A stretch of 64,000 bases of DNA from Thermococcus nautili (lineage in GTDB: Archaea; Methanobacteriota_B; Thermococci; Thermococcales; Thermococcaceae): assembly GCF_000585495.1 (NCBI RefSeq), contig NZ_CP007264.1, positions 992,001-1,056,000 on the forward strand, given 5' to 3'. Of the stretch, positions 42,553 to 50,615 are shown piece by piece; position 1 is the stretch's first letter, and each line of letters begins with the position of its first letter. The translations under genes were made by a program, and so were the position numbers. The notes beneath the pieces were generated by a model that searched no databases, had not been told where the DNA came from, and saw only the letters and a program-made list of their open reading frames with translations.

Positions 42553-45500
42553 ATGGCCATGAAGCCCGAGTCTGTGGTTCATAAGGAGATTGCCGACGGT
42601 CTTCTGAAAATCGGCTGGGAAAACGGCAACGAAAAGTTTGGAATCGAGGAGCACAGACTTCTGACCAACGTTGAGAGGCTAACCCTTCTTGGCGACGTGA
42701 TTATATGGGACGTTCTGGAGAGAAAAATTAAGGAGCTTAACAGGTCATTCTTTGTGAACCTCACCGATGAAGAAGAGGAGAAGGTTTGGGAAGAGATAAA
42801 GCTCAAGCTTGAGTCCTCTGACGAAGTTGAACTTCTTGAGGCCCTAAAGTATGGCCTCCACTTAACTGCCCTCGGGAAATACGACCGGATTAAACTCATC
42901 GACTACGAGAATCCCGACAACAACGAATTCTTCTTTCTCCATGAGGCTAAGTACCCGGGCTCTCCTGACAACATAAAGCCTGACTTCAGCCTGTTCATCA
43001 ACGGTATCCCCGTCGTCATAATCGAGGCCAAGGCCCAGGGAATAATCGAGCTCGATGAGATTGACTGGAGAAGATGGGCCCACGTCCACGGCACGGAAGA
43101 GGAAGCTTTAACTCAGATACGGAAATATGAGAAATATTCGCCAAGGCTCTTCCGCTTCGTCCAGTTCGCGGTCGCTTACGGGGATAAGCAGGTTTACACT
43201 CCCACGATGCCCGGGAAGCATTACGCTCCCGCCTTCGAGTGGAGGTACCCGAACGAGGACGTTTCGAACATCTTCGACCTCCTGGCCCCTGAAAGGCTTC
43301 TTGACGTCCTCCGATACTTCACGTTCTTCTTCAAGAGAAACGAGAAGGGCGCAAAGAGGATTAAGGTTATCACCCGTTGGAACCAGTATCGGGCGACGAA
43401 GAGGGCCATTGAAAGGATTACCAGTTACCTTTCCGGCAACGACGAGAAGAGCAACGGTTTAATCTGGCAGTGGCAGGGAAGCGGAAAGACTTTCATAATG
43501 TTCTTCATCGCCAACTGGTTCCTTAACAATTACAAGGACAGGAACCCCGTCGTTTTCTTCATTGTTGACAGGAACGACCTTGAGGAGCAACACTCGGGCG
43601 TTTTCCAATCCGTTGAGGACAGGGAGTTCTTAGAGCATTTTGATGTTATCGAGAGAATTAACGAGCTCAGGACGAGGATTGAGGAGATGATAAAGGCCGA
43701 GGACACTGGAAGGGTTATTCCCACAGGGCTTTACATCGCAAAGATTCAGAAGTTCCAGTACTCCAAGTTCAAGGACATGGTCAAGGTTCGGAAGGTTAAG
43801 GGGGAAGAGCGGTTCGAGGCAGAGAAGGCCGTCAGGAAGCGGGAGGTTCTCTTTCTCGTTGATGAGGCCCACAGAACCCAATACGGCCGGCTTGCCTCCG
43901 TCATGCGTGCCCTCTTCCCGAGGGCAATGTTCTTCGGCTTCACCGGAACGCCGATTTTCAAGAGGAGTAGGAACACCTTTTACGAGTTCGCTTACCCCAA
44001 GGAGGGTGAGTACTTCCTCGACGTTTACTTCATCAAGGACTCCATTAGGGACGGCTTTACCCTCGACATAACCCACGCCATCGTCGAAGAGGAAGACGTG
44101 AGACTCAAGATTGATGAGAACCGGCTGAGAGCCTTTATGGAGGCTTACGAGAACAACGACCCCGAGGATTTCGAAGCGTTCCTTCTGGGGAAGAGGAAGA
44201 CCCTCAAAATGACGTCAAAGGAGTTGCTTGAGGAGCTGAGGAAGTCAAGGGTCTTCCTTGAGAGTCCCAAGGAGATTGAGCGCTTCGCCGAATACATCGC
44301 CAAGCGGATTTACGACGACACGATGGGCTTTCAGTTCAAGGCGATGGTTGTCGCCGTCAACAGAAAGGCCTGTGTGCACTTCAAAAAGGCCCTTGATAAG
44401 GCGTTTAGGAATTACTTCTGCTCGAAAATTGAAGAGCTTGAGAATGAAGGCAGACATGAGGTTGCCAAGCACTTCAGGGAGCTTTGCGAGAACGCTGAAA
44501 GGCTTTCCGAGGTTGTCATGACGTATCCTTACAACGAGGACGATGAGGACATCATTGAGTTCAAGCGGTGGCTCAAAACCAGGAGGGAGTTCCAGAACAA
44601 GAGTTACAATGAAATGAATAAGGTCATCGTGGACTGGTTCAGGGAGGAAGAGTATCCAAAGGTCCTCATCGTTACGGACATGCTTCTCACGGGCTTTGAC
44701 GAGCCAAAGCTGAGGGTGATGTACCTTTACAAGCCGATTTTCGAGCACAGGCTCCTTCAGGCCGTTACGAGAGTGAACCGACCATACCCCGGCAAGGAAA
44801 CGGGCCTTGTCGTTGATGCCGTTGGCCTCTGGAACGCGGTGATTAGGGTCAAGGGAATTTATGAGATGCTGGCCGAGCAGGATCCCAGGGTGCTCAAAGA
44901 CTTTGAGAGAAACTTCGCCAGGAGCATCGAAGAGAAGGTGAAGGAGTTCGAGGACAAGCTTTCAGATATCAAAGAGGAACTTTCTGCGATTGGGATTGAA
45001 GTTGAATTGATAAAGGCACTCAGGAAGCAGGGGCGGTGGGAAGAGCTTGAGCGGGAAATTAACAGGGTGAGGGAAACCCTGGCCCCAATTGCACTGGCGT
45101 TCAAGGGCAATGACCCGCAAGCGGTCAGGCTCCTTAACGACCTCAGGGAAGTGGTTTCCCTTTACCGGTCCCTCGGTGCTCATCGGGCGAGATTAGCTTA
45201 TCTTGAGGACATGATGGCAGTGGGAGCGGTGTATTCAACGTTCATACGGCTAATCGGATTCACTGGAAAGAAGAGCAGGTTCTGGGACGAGTTGCTTCGC
45301 TTTGTCCACGAGAACATGGAAGTTGGTCCAATGAGGGAAATCCTCCAGATTAAACTGGGGGAGCTCTCTGGAACAGGTTCTTCGTTTGATACTGTGGCTC
45401 GGTTTTACAAGCTGTATTACCGGGCCGAGGACAACTCTCACGACCCGGTGTACAAGGCCATTCTTGAGCGCTTGAACAAGCTCCTTGAGCAGTGGCTCAA

Positions 45501-45870
45501 CAGGAACATTGACCTGAAGACTCTTGCAAAGGAAATAAAGGCCCTTGAGAGCCAGGCAGATGAGTACGATAAAAAGAGAACCGAGAGGGGATGGAAAGAG
45601 TCCTTGGTCGAATCGGTCAGGTTTTATCTTGCCAAATACATGGGACTGGAAAACGTTGAGCTGAAGAAATTCCAGAGGGAGCTAAAACGGCTCAAGCGGT
45701 TCACAAAGGGAACGAGTAAGAAGCTTTCTGGGGCTCTTATTCAGGATATTATGAGTTCGATTGAAGCGGATGACAATGAAACGTACCGCAGGATTTCAAG
45801 GGAGATTGACAGGTTGATGGAGGACTCAATAATTCCAGCGGTGCGGAGGTATGCTGGAGGACGTTCTTGA
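42553..45870 (+). CDS. hsdR: Type I restriction enzyme motor/nuclease subunit HsdR
   Basis: A 1,105-residue protein. An N-terminal PD-(D/E)xK nuclease (PDFSLFINGIPVVIIEAKAQ) is followed by a superfamily 2 translocase: Walker A WQGSGKTFIMFF, DEAH box LVDEAHRTQYG, SFTGTP-like GFTGTPIF, TDMLLTGFDEPKL and QAVTRVNRPYPG. It moves DNA and cuts when HsdM/HsdS find an unmethylated site. The ATG has AGGTGAGAG upstream. The 3' end overlaps the metallopeptidase gene by 20 bases. All catalytic motifs look intact. Confidence 0.95.
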   Translation: MAMKPESVVHKEIADGLLKIGWENGNEKFGIEEHRLLTNVERLTLLGDVIIWDVLERKIKELNRSFFVNLTDEEEEKVWEEIKLKLESSDEVELLEALKYGLHLTALGKYDRIKLIDYENPDNNEFFFLHEAKYPGSPDNIKPDFSLFINGIPVVIIEAKAQGIIELDEIDWRRWAHVHGTEEEALTQIRKYEKYSPRLFRFVQFAVAYGDKQVYTPTMPGKHYAPAFEWRYPNEDVSNIFDLLAPERLLDVLRYFTFFFKRNEKGAKRIKVITRWNQYRATKRAIERITSYLSGNDEKSNGLIWQWQGSGKTFIMFFIANWFLNNYKDRNPVVFFIVDRNDLEEQHSGVFQSVEDREFLEHFDVIERINELRTRIEEMIKAEDTGRVIPTGLYIAKIQKFQYSKFKDMVKVRKVKGEERFEAEKAVRKREVLFLVDEAHRTQYGRLASVMRALFPRAMFFGFTGTPIFKRSRNTFYEFAYPKEGEYFLDVYFIKDSIRDGFTLDITHAIVEEEDVRLKIDENRLRAFMEAYENNDPEDFEAFLLGKRKTLKMTSKELLEELRKSRVFLESPKEIERFAEYIAKRIYDDTMGFQFKAMVVAVNRKACVHFKKALDKAFRNYFCSKIEELENEGRHEVAKHFRELCENAERLSEVVMTYPYNEDDEDIIEFKRWLKTRREFQNKSYNEMNKVIVDWFREEEYPKVLIVTDMLLTGFDEPKLRVMYLYKPIFEHRLLQAVTRVNRPYPGKETGLVVDAVGLWNAVIRVKGIYEMLAEQDPRVLKDFERNFARSIEEKVKEFEDKLSDIKEELSAIGIEVELIKALRKQGRWEELEREINRVRETLAPIALAFKGNDPQAVRLLNDLREVVSLYRSLGAHRARLAYLEDMMAVGAVYSTFIRLIGFTGKKSRFWDELLRFVHENMEVGPMREILQIKLGELSGTGSSFDTVARFYKLYYRAEDNSHDPVYKAILERLNKLLEQWLNRNIDLKTLAKEIKALESQADEYDKKRTERGWKESLVESVRFYLAKYMGLENVELKKFQRELKRLKRFTKGTSKKLSGALIQDIMSSIEADDNETYRRISREIDRLMEDSIIPAVRRYAGGRS

Positions 45871-46168
45871 GAGAGCCAAAGAACTCACCAAATATCAGGG
45901 AGAATTCAGGGTTAAGGTCAGGCCCCTCAAGACATCGATTGCGAGGGTCTCGTTCAGGCACGGCACGATTACTGTTGACCCGTCTGTGCTTAATCTAAGT
46001 GAGGAAGAGATACTTTACATCTTAGTTCACGAGCTTGCTCACCTGAAGGCTGGGACTGTTTACCATTCTTCCCTCTTTTGGGAGGTGGTCTCCCAGGTGT
46101 TTCCGAAGGAAATTGCAGTGGAAATGGAGGACAGGATTATCCTGAAGCTTAGAAAGAAGCTGGTGTGA
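45851..46168 (+). CDS. Small M48/YgjP-like zinc metallopeptidase
   Basis: A 105-residue protein with the zinc site HELAHLKAGTVYHSSLFW: HExxH followed by a third histidine, as in YgjP/SprT-like DUF45 proteins. The YgjP group often travels with type I restriction genes, but its function is unknown. It overlaps hsdR by 20 bases, so it is translated with it and is probably part of the same system. Confidence 0.85.
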   Translation: MLEDVLERAKELTKYQGEFRVKVRPLKTSIARVSFRHGTITVDPSVLNLSEEEILYILVHELAHLKAGTVYHSSLFWEVVSQVFPKEIAVEMEDRIILKLRKKLV

Positions 46169-46177
46169 GGTGATTGG

Positions 46178-46726
46178 ATGGGACAGAGGAGGATATTCGT
46201 AATTCTCCTGCTTTTAACGTTCCTAACTCCTCTGGTTTTTTCTGGGAATTTCCAGTCGACTTCGCCTCAGCAGGCTGTTCAAGATTCCGACGAACTTGCA
46301 AAGTGCGAGCAGAACCTCTCGATTCTGAGACAACAGCTTCAGGAGCTTAATCAGACCTTGGAGAACGTTACCAGGGAGAGGGATTATTACAAGACCCGGT
46401 ACGAGAACATGACCGTGAACGTTACGAACCTTGAATTGATTGAGATTAAGCAGAATATAACCATTCTCAACCAGCAGATACAACAGTTGAACGTCTCAAT
46501 TTCAATGCTCGAACGCAAGACCGAAAACATCCTCGTTAAAATGTGGTATCTGGAACTTGGGGTTGGAGCACTTGTTAGTGTGACCATTGTTGAGACCGTC
46601 ATTAAGATTGCAAAAGAATACAAAAAGAGGAAAGAGAAGAAAAATGAAAAGCTAAAAGTAGGCCCGGGTGAGGAAAATGCCCCTAATAAAGAAAACAAAG
46701 AGGGAGAAAGCGGTAAAGGGGAGTAA
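46178..46726 (+). CDS. Membrane protein with external coiled coil
   Basis: A 182-residue protein. A signal anchor (IFVILLLLTFLTPLVFSG, residues 5-22) leads to a coiled coil with N-x-T glycosylation sites (LSILRQQLQELNQTLENV, ITILNQQIQQLNVSISML), then a second membrane helix near residue 130 (ELGVGALVSVTIVETVI) and a charged cytosolic tail rich in Lys and Glu. The ATG follows GAGGTGATTGG. It overlaps the next gene by about 50 bases; together they could make a membrane complex. Confidence 0.7.
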   Translation: MGQRRIFVILLLLTFLTPLVFSGNFQSTSPQQAVQDSDELAKCEQNLSILRQQLQELNQTLENVTRERDYYKTRYENMTVNVTNLELIEIKQNITILNQQIQQLNVSISMLERKTENILVKMWYLELGVGALVSVTIVETVIKIAKEYKKRKEKKNEKLKVGPGEENAPNKENKEGESGKGE

Positions 46727-47753
46727 ATCCATCAGGGGCATACTTGTTAGGTGGCTTATCCTTAGCCTTCTGCTCGTTGTTGGATTAAGTTTAGTCCTCT
46801 TCGTGGTTCCTGGGGCGTACGAGGTTGTTAGGGGCGATGAAATTACACGGCAAGTTCTGTCCCAGCTTGAAACGGAGGCAGATAACCCAAACCAGATGGC
46901 GATTAAGATACACAAGTGGGAGCAGGAGAATTTTCTCTCCCCTTACTCAATCAACCCAAAAGATTTGTCCTTCTTTGAGCAGGTTCTTGCCGGTTGGGGA
47001 TTTTATGAGAACAAGGAAGGGGAGATACACCTTTTCCGTCCTGGGTTTGGCCTTTACTCGGTTCCTCCCCAGTGGGTGCTTCACTCAAAGCTTGCAAACT
47101 GCAAAGAATATGCAGAGGTCTTTGTTTATCTTATGAACAAAGCGGGATTCAAAGCGAGGGTTGTAAGGGCTCCTGGCGAGGACCACACTTGGGCCGAGTA
47201 TTACATTGGAAGTTACAAAATTATTTTTGACCCGAGCAACCCCGTAAATCCGGTTATTGTGAACCCCAAGAGCTTTGGGGAGAGAAGACATTTTTCGTAC
47301 GTTGAAGCTTACGACCTCCAGAATCCCAACCAACGTGAGGACGTTTCCGATGAGTACATCGAGAGGGGTATTCTTGTTGTCGAAGTCGTCAGGGATAACA
47401 GACCCGTTTCGGGTGCAACGGTTGAGGTTCTGAGTATGTATCTAATGGAGAGATATCCTGAAAGATACAAAAAGCCGAGACCAGTCATATCCAATAAGAC
47501 ACACGAAGATGGACTCGTTCAGTTCAAACTTGGGCCCAACAATTACACTCTTGTTGCCAAAAAGTGCTCTCTTCTCGTATGCTGGAAAGGGGAGGTCTCC
47601 GGAAACGTTAGCGTTGGTAAATCAACTCATGTACTTGTGGAGCTCCATGTTGATTATCTGAATACTGGTCTGAGAGGGGTTTTGGTGCTTGGGGTTCTCG
47701 GAGTGGTTTTGGTTAAGTTCCGCAAAAGATATTGGGGCAAACTTCCAAAGTGA
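46677..47753 (+). CDS. Membrane-anchored transglutaminase-like protein
   Basis: A 358-residue protein with a membrane helix at about residues 26-48, an extracytoplasmic transglutaminase-like domain, a beta domain (residues 230-310) and a second helix at the C-terminus (LRGVLVLGVLGVVLVKF). The catalytic triad can be read: Cys in LANCKEYAEVFVYLMNKAGF, His in GEDHTWAEYYI and Asp in IFDPSNPV. Such proteins act as cysteine proteases or cross-linking enzymes. ATG 46677 follows GGGTGAGG. The partner gene upstream suggests a two-part surface or membrane device. Confidence 0.78.
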   Translation: MPLIKKTKREKAVKGSKSIRGILVRWLILSLLLVVGLSLVLFVVPGAYEVVRGDEITRQVLSQLETEADNPNQMAIKIHKWEQENFLSPYSINPKDLSFFEQVLAGWGFYENKEGEIHLFRPGFGLYSVPPQWVLHSKLANCKEYAEVFVYLMNKAGFKARVVRAPGEDHTWAEYYIGSYKIIFDPSNPVNPVIVNPKSFGERRHFSYVEAYDLQNPNQREDVSDEYIERGILVVEVVRDNRPVSGATVEVLSMYLMERYPERYKKPRPVISNKTHEDGLVQFKLGPNNYTLVAKKCSLLVCWKGEVSGNVSVGKSTHVLVELHVDYLNTGLRGVLVLGVLGVVLVKFRKRYWGKLPK

Positions 47754-47768
47754 AAGTGGTGACTCAAG

Positions 47769-48200
47769 ATGAGGTACTGGCTCTGCATCACCAACCGCGA
47801 CAATTGGGAAGTTGTGAAAACGAGGAATGTTTGGGGTGTGGCGAAGAGGCATAAAAACACCCTTGCCAAGGTTAAACCGGGCGACAGGCTCGTCTTTTAC
47901 GTTAAGCAAGAGCGGAAGGACAAAGAAATTCTTGAGCCGAGGATTGTTGGCATCTTTGAAGTCGTGAGCGAGCCGTACACTGACCCGTCAAAGATATTCA
48001 AGAGCCCGCCACACCTCAATGAGACTTACCCACTTAGGGTTAAAATCAAGCCCGTGAAGCTCGGCGAGCTTGAGTTCAAGCCTCTTATTCCAAAGCTGAA
48101 GTTTATCACCAACAAGAAGCGCTGGAGTGGGCACTTGATGGGCAAGGCGATGAGGGAGATACCAGAGGAGGATTATAAGCTGATTGAGAATTCCCTTTGA
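47769..48200 (+). CDS. EVE-domain protein
   Basis: A 143-residue single EVE domain ([45 protein letters not shown]). EVE belongs to the PUA-like fold and is thought to read modified bases in DNA or RNA; it is often found with restriction systems. It lies 16 bases after the transglutaminase-like gene, in the same direction as the whole cargo. Here it may recognise modified DNA, complementing HsdR. Confidence 0.88.
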   Translation: MRYWLCITNRDNWEVVKTRNVWGVAKRHKNTLAKVKPGDRLVFYVKQERKDKEILEPRIVGIFEVVSEPYTDPSKIFKSPPHLNETYPLRVKIKPVKLGELEFKPLIPKLKFITNKKRWSGHLMGKAMREIPEEDYKLIENSL

Positions 48201-48240
48201 TGGGTTGATGAAAAATGTATTGAGAAAAATCTCATGAGCG

Positions 48241-48777
48241 CTAAATTTTTCCCTTCTCTTGGAGTTCTTCTAGGAATTCCCTCGGGGTTAGTATCTTAAG
48301 TCTGCAGACTTCGTTTCCATTCTCGTCTTCAATGATGACTTCCTTGGTTTTAGGGTCTCTCAGTGACAAGATATCGTTCCAATCTTGGGTTATTACGTAC
48401 TCAACGCCTGCATCACAAGCGACTGACAGCACTTCGTTGTCTTCATAATCATCGCTAGCCTCAACCCAGACTTTCGGGTCGATTATCACAGACTTCTTTC
48501 GGTATACTTCCATAATTGCGTACGGCTTGTATCTTAGCAGTTCGCCGGTTTCACCGTAAGATTTGTTGGCGAGATACCTTTGAATGCGCTAACTGCTCAA
48601 TTTAGCCGCAAGGCGTTCCAGCATCTGATTTGATGCAAAGTTTACAAGTCTGCCCTCAATCAGCAGTTGCATTATCCTTGCTGGTGCCGCGGTTGGTCCT
48701 CCTAACGCGGAGGACACGACGACGTTCAGGTCGGTTACTACCAGAACTAAGCTTGGCTTTAACTTCTCGCTCGACAT
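48241..48777 (-). pseudogene. VapC-type PIN ribonuclease with an in-frame TAG stop
   Basis: Two frames join without any shift: 48777 down to a TAG at 48589-48591, then 25 codons (RIQRYLANKSYGE and on) leading into 48513 and the remainder. Ignoring the stop, the 178-residue product is a PIN toxin: VTDLNVVVSSALGGP at the start and EDNEVLSVACDAGVEYVITQDWND near the end, with the final ILTPREFLEEL. Asp residues of the active site lie in both parts, so the truncated 62-residue product cannot be active. A single point mutation explains it. Upstream vapB overlaps it by 122 bases. Confidence 0.85.
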
Positions 48778-49060
48778 CAGCTAACACCTCTCTAACCTCG
48801 TTCTCGCTGGGAGGTGATTCTGGCCCTAAGGCCATCATCTTTAGCAGGTCATCATCGGATACCGGGAGATTTATTGAGGCGAGTTCAAAGAGAGTCTTTT
48901 GAATTGCATAATTTATGAAGTCAGTTCTGCTTGAGAACACTCCAAGCTCGACCAGGGCCTCGATTTGCTCGTATGCGAACTCTGGGATTCTGACACTAAT
49001 TAACTTGGTTTTGGGGCGGTTTTTATTGGTTTTTTGGGTTATCTTGATGGAATATGCCAT
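48656..49060 (-). CDS. VapB-type ribbon-helix-helix antitoxin
   Basis: A 134-residue protein with a ribbon-helix-helix domain (KLISVRIPEFAYEQIEALVELG, then SSRTDFINYAIQKTLFELA). An acidic helical middle and a basic tail follow, as in the antitoxin partner of PIN toxins. The frame extends well into vapC, longer than usual, so the true end may be affected by change in this locus. ATG 49060 is supported by GGAGGGTGAT. With the toxin broken, the antitoxin may persist as a DNA-binding protein. Confidence 0.8.
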   Translation of the reverse strand: MAYSIKITQKTNKNRPKTKLISVRIPEFAYEQIEALVELGVFSSRTDFINYAIQKTLFELASINLPVSDDDLLKMMALGPESPPSENEVREVLADVEREVKAKLSSGSNRPERRRVLRVRRTNRGTSKDNATAD

Positions 49061-49125
49061 ATTAATCACCCTCCAAAAGGTGTTTCTCTTTCAATTCTCG
49101 ACGAGTCTTATTTAACCCATGTTTT

Positions 49126-49160
49126 TGTATTACATTTGTGATACACAACTTAAAAATATT
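49126..49160 (-). promoter_or_regulatory. vapB promoter and operator
   Basis: On the minus strand the TATA box ATTTTTAAG (within 49149-49160) is followed at 49126-49145 by an imperfect palindrome, TGTATyACA-N2-TGTrATACA, overlapping the expected transcript start. That is where a self-repressing VapB would bind. Confidence 0.5.
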
Positions 49161-49224
49161 TTGGTCAAGTTGCCGTCAATTTTCCCTCGGATTGTGGGCG
49201 TTATTGTCTTTTGCTGACAATTCT

Positions 49225-49246
49225 GTGTAAGGCAAACACCTTACAC
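49225..49246. repeat. Element palindrome, copy 8
   Basis: GTGTAAGG-CAAACA-CCTTACAC, both arms perfect. It stands about 65 bases upstream of the vapB TATA box, farther from a promoter than the other copies. Confidence 0.9.
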
Positions 49247-49712
49247 CAGCACTCCAAGAGTACATCTCTGTACACTCATTTAACAAAGAGGCCTTCTGAG
49301 GACCCGTTTAATCCATTGTCGCGTTACAAACTGCCTGGTGTGGTCGCCCAAGAGTTATGGGAAAGCTCATTATCGCGCCCTTCAGGAGACTTTTTGTTTT
49401 TACATTGTTTTTCGGCCAATTCAAGCCCTCTCGTGCCTTCTTTTTGGAGTATGGTTTTGTGAATGTACAAGTTTATGCGTTGCCTTTTTTGCAACTCGCG
49501 CTTAAATGCAAAAATTAATGAAAACAGCTCTCGAAAAGAAGCTTTCTCCTGCCCCCCTTGTCTTCCACGAGTTTCCAAAAATGAAACTCGGAGGCGTTCG
49601 AGTTATCAAATCTGCTAACTCGTGCGAAATTTGGGTTTCTTAGTGACTCTGTGTGGTGATAAGGAGTTATGTTTAATTGCTCGTCCTGTGCGTGGGGCGT
49701 TGGTGGTCAGTG
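49247..49712. other. Gap of about 470 bp without a convincing gene
   Basis: Frames at 49211-49462 and 49324-49578 lack ribosome sites and protein-like composition. The interval contains CGTGCGAAATTTG (near 49623), which recurs before int(N) near 50159, and GGTGGTC just ahead of the next gene. Confidence 0.5.
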
Positions 49713-50102
49713 ATGGAAGCTGTTGAAGTTGTATTAGCTGAAGTCTTTAGAAAGATTCAGGAACTGAACCTCGAAGAAGTCGATGGAAAGATTGTTGGGG
49801 CATTGGTTGAGCGTTTGGAAGACCTTGGCGCGCCGAGTGAGTTCTGGCAGGAGGTTTACTCTTTCATGCAAGGCGGTTATGATGGGCGTAAGTCCCTCAT
49901 TGATGCACTGGACCTTTTCAAGTACCTCCTCGATGATTTTGTGAAGCAGGGGCTAATTGATGCGGAGACTGTTCTTAATTTGAGGATGTTCGTTGAGCGA
50001 TTCAAGGACACATTGTTCCCGAGGAGTGAGAACTGTGTGAGGATGCCATCGGTGACTGCCTTGGAAACGTTTTTCGTCCTCGCTTATGGGAATGTTGAAT
50101 GA
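49713..50102 (+). CDS. Small helical element protein
   Basis: A 129-residue, mostly helical acidic protein (MEAVEVVLAEVFRKIQELNL at the start, ALETFFVLAYGNVE at the end). ATG 49713 is picked because GGTGGTCAGTG precedes it; the longer frame begins without a ribosome site. It is next to int(N), where excision or replication helpers often sit. No family is recognised. Confidence 0.6.
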   Translation: MEAVEVVLAEVFRKIQELNLEEVDGKIVGALVERLEDLGAPSEFWQEVYSFMQGGYDGRKSLIDALDLFKYLLDDFVKQGLIDAETVLNLRMFVERFKDTLFPRSENCVRMPSVTALETFFVLAYGNVE

Positions 50103-50127
50103 GTTTTTTCTTCTTTTTTAGCCTTCA

Positions 50128-50149
50128 GTGTAAGGCACTGACCTTACAC
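50128..50149. repeat. Element palindrome, copy 9
   Basis: GTGTAAGG-CACTGA-CCTTACAC, both arms perfect. It ends 22 bases before the TATA-like TTTAAAT (50172) of the integrase gene. Confidence 0.9.
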
Positions 50150-50209
50150 CGGTTTCTGCGTGCGAAATTTGTTTAAATCGGGATTCCTCACTCTTTTTGG
50201 TGCCAGGCT

Positions 50210-50440
50210 ATGGGACTTGACACGGGTAATTACACGTGTATTTACACGGGTGATGTACAGAACCGTTCAAAGAAGCGGAATGTTACCGTGACAATCCGGG
50301 CTGATCTGGTGGAGTTTGCGAAGAGAGAAGGCATTAATATGTCGAAGTTGCTTGAAGAAGCTTTGAAAGCGTTTTATTCTGGAAAAGCGGTTCTTCTGGG
50401 GCCGGGGCCGGGATTTGAACCCGGGCTAGGGGATCCACAG
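50210..50440 (+). CDS. int(N): N-terminal part of split SSV-type integrase
   Basis: 77 codons from ATG 50210 (GGTG upstream) to the end of the att core. Residues 20-57 look like a ribbon-helix-helix unit (KRNVTVTIRADLVEFAKREG, NMSKLLEEALKAF). The last codons, VLLGPGPGFEPGLGDPQ, are encoded by the antisense strand of the tRNA-His 3' half. In the integrated state the frame runs on by chance to 50500 through the rest of the tRNA. Fused to int(C) at the other end it gives a 407-residue recombinase. Confidence 0.92.
50394..50440 (+). repeat. attR: 47-bp core copy within intact tRNA-His
   Basis: Identical to 25114-25160. At this end the core completes a full tRNA gene, so the host tRNA stays functional after integration with its 3' half supplied by the element. 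Confidence 0.94.
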
Positions 50441-50474
50441 TCCCCTGTGCTGACCAGGCTACACCACCCCGGCC
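50397..50474 (-). tRNA. tRNA-His (GTG)
   Basis: On the minus strand the acceptor strand GCCGGGG (50467-50473) pairs with CCCCGGC, with an encoded G at position -1 facing C73, the identity mark of tRNA-His. The anticodon loop is CTGTGGA with anticodon GTG (50436-50438). The T arm reads CCGGG-TTCAAAT-CCCGG, and CCA is encoded (50397-50399). It is the integration site of the element. Confidence 0.95.
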
Positions 50475-50500
50475 ACGTCCAGCTTAAGCTTTTGGGTTAG

Positions 50501-50510
50501 CTTTATAAAG
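50501..50510 (-). promoter_or_regulatory. tRNA-His promoter TATA box
   Basis: CTTTATAAAG, a near-consensus TATA box (itself a palindrome), lies 27 bases upstream of the tRNA 5' end on the minus strand, as expected for archaeal tRNA genes. It is on the host side of the element. Confidence 0.7.
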
Positions 50511-50615
50511 TTTTCGTCAGATGGCGGGAGCAGAGGTGGCAAATCCCGTCTTCACCCGAGATTAAGGCGTGCGTGCAGTTAAACACCGATTGAAAACCTC
50601 ACTGGGGGCTGAGGA

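Larger units (their letters stand above)
25114..50440. mobile_element. Integrated archaeal plasmid/provirus-like element in tRNA-His
   Basis: The element spans about 25.3 kb between two copies of a 47-bp tRNA-His core. An SSV-type integrase is split across the ends, the mark of this class in Thermococcales and Sulfolobales. It has its own MCM helicase, a likely origin, three tyrosine recombinases, small unknown proteins, a restriction-modification cargo and nine copies of a private palindrome. The left-central part (about 28.3-37.5 kb) is AT-rich, whereas the restriction genes have host-like composition. No capsid, packaging ATPase or conjugation gene is recognised, so plasmid is more likely than virus; TKV- or pT26-2-like relatives are plausible. 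Confidence 0.9.

Noticed and set aside
48589-48591. TAG in vapC read as pyrrolysine or another recoding event
   Set aside because: No pyrrolysine system is known in Thermococcales and no recoding structure is visible; a point mutation is the simple reading.
49211-49578. Small frames right of the vapB locus
   Set aside because: No ribosome sites and unlikely composition; one begins inside palindrome copy 8's neighbourhood.
25114-50440. Element as an intact virus
   Set aside because: No capsid-like, packaging ATPase or lysis gene could be recognised, although several proteins remain unassigned.
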